Of a stretch of 5,789 nt of DNA, positions 4,295-5,789 are shown in pieces; position 1 is the stretch's first letter, and every line of letters starts with the position of its first letter. The DNA comes from Pseudomonadota bacterium (GTDB lineage Bacteria > Pseudomonadota > Gammaproteobacteria > Burkholderiales > Burkholderiaceae_C), in NCBI GenBank assembly GCA_021798395.1, contig JAJZHS010000179.1, positions 1 to 5,789 of the forward strand, in the 5' to 3' direction. The notes under the pieces are model-generated. The model made no database searches. It saw only the letters and a list, made by a program, of their open reading frames with translations, and was not told the DNA's origin. The position numbers and the translations under genes are program-made.

Positions 4295-5789
4295 TCAGTC
4301 GCGGTCGCCGGCCAGGCACCACCAATGCCTGCGCTGCCCTTTCCCGGCCTTGGCGCGGTACATCGCGGCGTCGGCCACGCGCAGCAGCGTGCCGGCGTCG
4401 TGCGCGTCGCGCGGATAAAGCGCCGCGCCCAGCGTCATGCGCACCGTCGCCGAGCGATCCCCGGCCAGCGTGAACGGCTTGTCGATGCTGGCGTGCAGGC
4501 GGCGGATCGCGGCCAGCGCAGACGGCCGCGGCGCGTCGGGCTCGATGCCGCTGAAGACGACGACGAACTCGTCGCCGCCCAGGCGCGCAATGAAGTCGGA
4601 ACCCCGCAGCAGGCGTTTGACGCGCTGCGCGAACTGACGCAGCAACTGGTCTCCGGCCGCGTGCCCGAACGTGTCGTTGACCGGCTTGAAGTCGTCCAGG
4701 TCGATCATGCCGACGGCGAGACAGCTGCCCTGTCGCTGCGCCTCGGCCAGCGCGGCGTTGAGGTATTGCTCCAGCGCATAGCGGTTGGGCAAACCCGTCA
4801 AGGCGTCGTGCTGGGCGCGGAACACCGCGTCGGCCTGCAAGCCGCGCAGCAACTCGGTCTGTTCGTCGCGCTGGGTGACGTCGACCACGGTCCACACGGC
4901 GAGCGGTTTGCCCTCGGGCTGCGGCAGCAGTCGTCCCGAGATGTCGCAGTTGATCTGGCGACCGTTTCGGCTTTTCAGGCGCACGCTCAACAGCTGCGCG
5001 GTTTTGGCTTCGTACATTCCAGCGTAGAGCGACCTGACCCGCTCCAGCTCGTGCGCGTTCACGTAGAGCATCGACGTGGGCTGATCGACGAGTTCGTCGA
5101 CGCTGTCGTAACCCAGCATTTCGGCAAAACAGGTGTTGGCGCTGACGATGCGGTTGCCGCGCGTCATCGTGACCCCGGCGACCGCGTTTTCGAGCAGAAC
5201 CTGGTGCAGCAGGTCCTGCTGGCGCTGCGCGGTCTCGCGGGCGATGCGGTCGATGCTGCGCGAGACGCCCAGCGCCAGTTGTTCGAGCACGGCACGGGTC
5301 GGTGCGTCGAAAACGCCCTCGCTGCGGTGGTACACGCTCATCACCGCCCAGGGCGCGCAGTCGCGCCGCACCGGAAGCGCGGCGACGGCGCCCAGGCCGT
5401 GGCGCCGCGCCCAGTCCTTCCACGGGCGCATCGAATCGGCGGCCTGGATCGACTGGTTGAAGCGCGCCGCGTCGTCGCGCCAGGCGCTGCCCATGCAGCC
5501 GTTGCCTTCGGCCAGATGCGGACGGACCGAGGTGTGGACGCGGTCGAGGTAGCCGACCGCGCCGCTGGCGACGACCGTGCGGAACCATCCGTCGGCGTCG
5601 GGGGCGGCGATCCAGGCCAGTTCGAATCCGCCGTGCTCGACCGCCAGCGCGCAGACCTCGGCGAGCATGGCGCGTTCGTCGACAGCGCTGGCGATGACGT
5701 GGTTGACCCGCGCCGACAGCGCAGCCAGCCCGCGCGCGGCGTCGAGCGCGCGCAGCGCGGCGCGTTCGCGGTTGGCCGCGCGTTGCAGC
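4295..5789 (-). CDS. GAF-PAS-GGDEF diguanylate cyclase (N-terminus cut by window)
   Basis: This gene makes c-di-GMP from two GTP, under control of sensor domains. The frame is open to the window edge, about 40 codons beyond the first in-frame ATG (5668). That upstream part reads as a helical, probably coiled-coil lead (LRALDAARGLAALSARV) running into the GAF domain, so the real start is outside the window. Numbering from that ATG, the order is GAF (about 1-140: LAVEHGGFELAWI, AVMSVYHRSEGVFD), a short helical linker, PAS with PAC (about 152-270: NAVAGVTMTRGNRIVSANTCF, VDVTQRD) and GGDEF (about 285-457). The cyclase domain has HDALTGLPNR, the metal/substrate segment MIDLDDFKPVND, FGHAAGDQLL, an intact GGDEF (364-368, nt 4565-4579) and an intact inhibitory I-site, Arg355-Gly-Ser-Asp358 (nt 4595-4606). 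There is no EAL domain and no membrane segment in the visible part. It should be an active, product-inhibited cyclase. The ligand is unknown; the PAS shows no heme or flavin signature I can name. It is convergent to hoxA, so a link to hydrogenase is only positional. Confidence 0.93.
   Translation of the reverse strand, partial: LQRAANRERAALRALDAARGLAALSARVNHVIASAVDERAMLAEVCALAVEHGGFELAWIAAPDADGWFRTVVASGAVGYLDRVHTSVRPHLAEGNGCMGSAWRDDAARFNQSIQAADSMRPWKDWARRHGLGAVAALPVRRDCAPWAVMSVYHRSEGVFDAPTRAVLEQLALGVSRSIDRIARETAQRQQDLLHQVLLENAVAGVTMTRGNRIVSANTCFAEMLGYDSVDELVDQPTSMLYVNAHELERVRSLYAGMYEAKTAQLLSVRLKSRNGRQINCDISGRLLPQPEGKPLAVWTVVDVTQRDEQTELLRGLQADAVFRAQHDALTGLPNRYALEQYLNAALAEAQRQGSCLAVGMIDLDDFKPVNDTFGHAAGDQLLRQFAQRVKRLLRGSDFIARLGGDEFVVVFSGIEPDAPRPSALAAIRRLHASIDKPFTLAGDRSATVRMTLGAALYPRDAHDAGTLLRVADAAMYRAKAGKGQRRHWWCLAGDRD

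Noticed and set aside
4200..5588. A second long minus-strand frame within the cyclase gene
   Set aside because: It is the cyclase read in another frame, with Arg-rich sequence and no domain. The GAF, PAS and GGDEF motifs are all in the other minus-strand frame.
1..5789. tRNA, rRNA, CRISPR array or insertion sequence
   Set aside because: I saw no cloverleaf-like sequence, no regularly spaced repeat-spacer series and no transposase motif on either strand.

Overview
This is a very GC-rich window that reads as bacterial DNA from a hydrogen-oxidising proteobacterium. The order hypF-hypC-hypE-hoxA matches the accessory end of membrane-bound [NiFe] uptake-hydrogenase loci in Betaproteobacteria (Ralstonia/Cupriavidus, Rubrivivax and Leptothrix-like Burkholderiales). 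The G/C-rich palindromic repeats between genes fit that group. The genus assignment is inference.

Layout: positions 1-1473 hold the 3' two thirds of hypF (+, cut by the window start). Positions 1395-1616 hold hypC (+), whose start lies inside the hypF frame. Positions 1617-1752 are a 136-base spacer made of a duplicated 25-bp sequence and a long G/C hairpin. Positions 1753-2784 hold hypE (+), and 2809-4260 hold hoxA (+), an NtrC-family response regulator. A perfect 7-bp hairpin occupies most of the 34-base convergent gap. On the opposite strand, 4295-5789 holds a GAF-PAS-GGDEF diguanylate cyclase that runs off the right edge.

How the genes work together: HypF and HypE make the cyanide ligands of the hydrogenase Fe(CN)2(CO) group. 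HypF transfers a carbamoyl group to the C-terminal cysteine of HypE, and HypE dehydrates it to a thiocyanate. HypC is the iron-carrying chaperone that receives these ligands together with HypD. HoxA activates hydrogenase transcription, probably with sigma-54. The diguanylate cyclase makes c-di-GMP; its link to hydrogen metabolism is by position only.

The main anomaly is that hypD is missing from its usual place between hypC and hypE. The repeat-filled spacer sits exactly there. A 47-codon frame bridges it, overlapping the hypC stop (GTGA) and the hypE start (ATGA). I found no clearly new system. The best leads are the hypD gap with its repeat junction and the 79-base hypF/hypC overlap.
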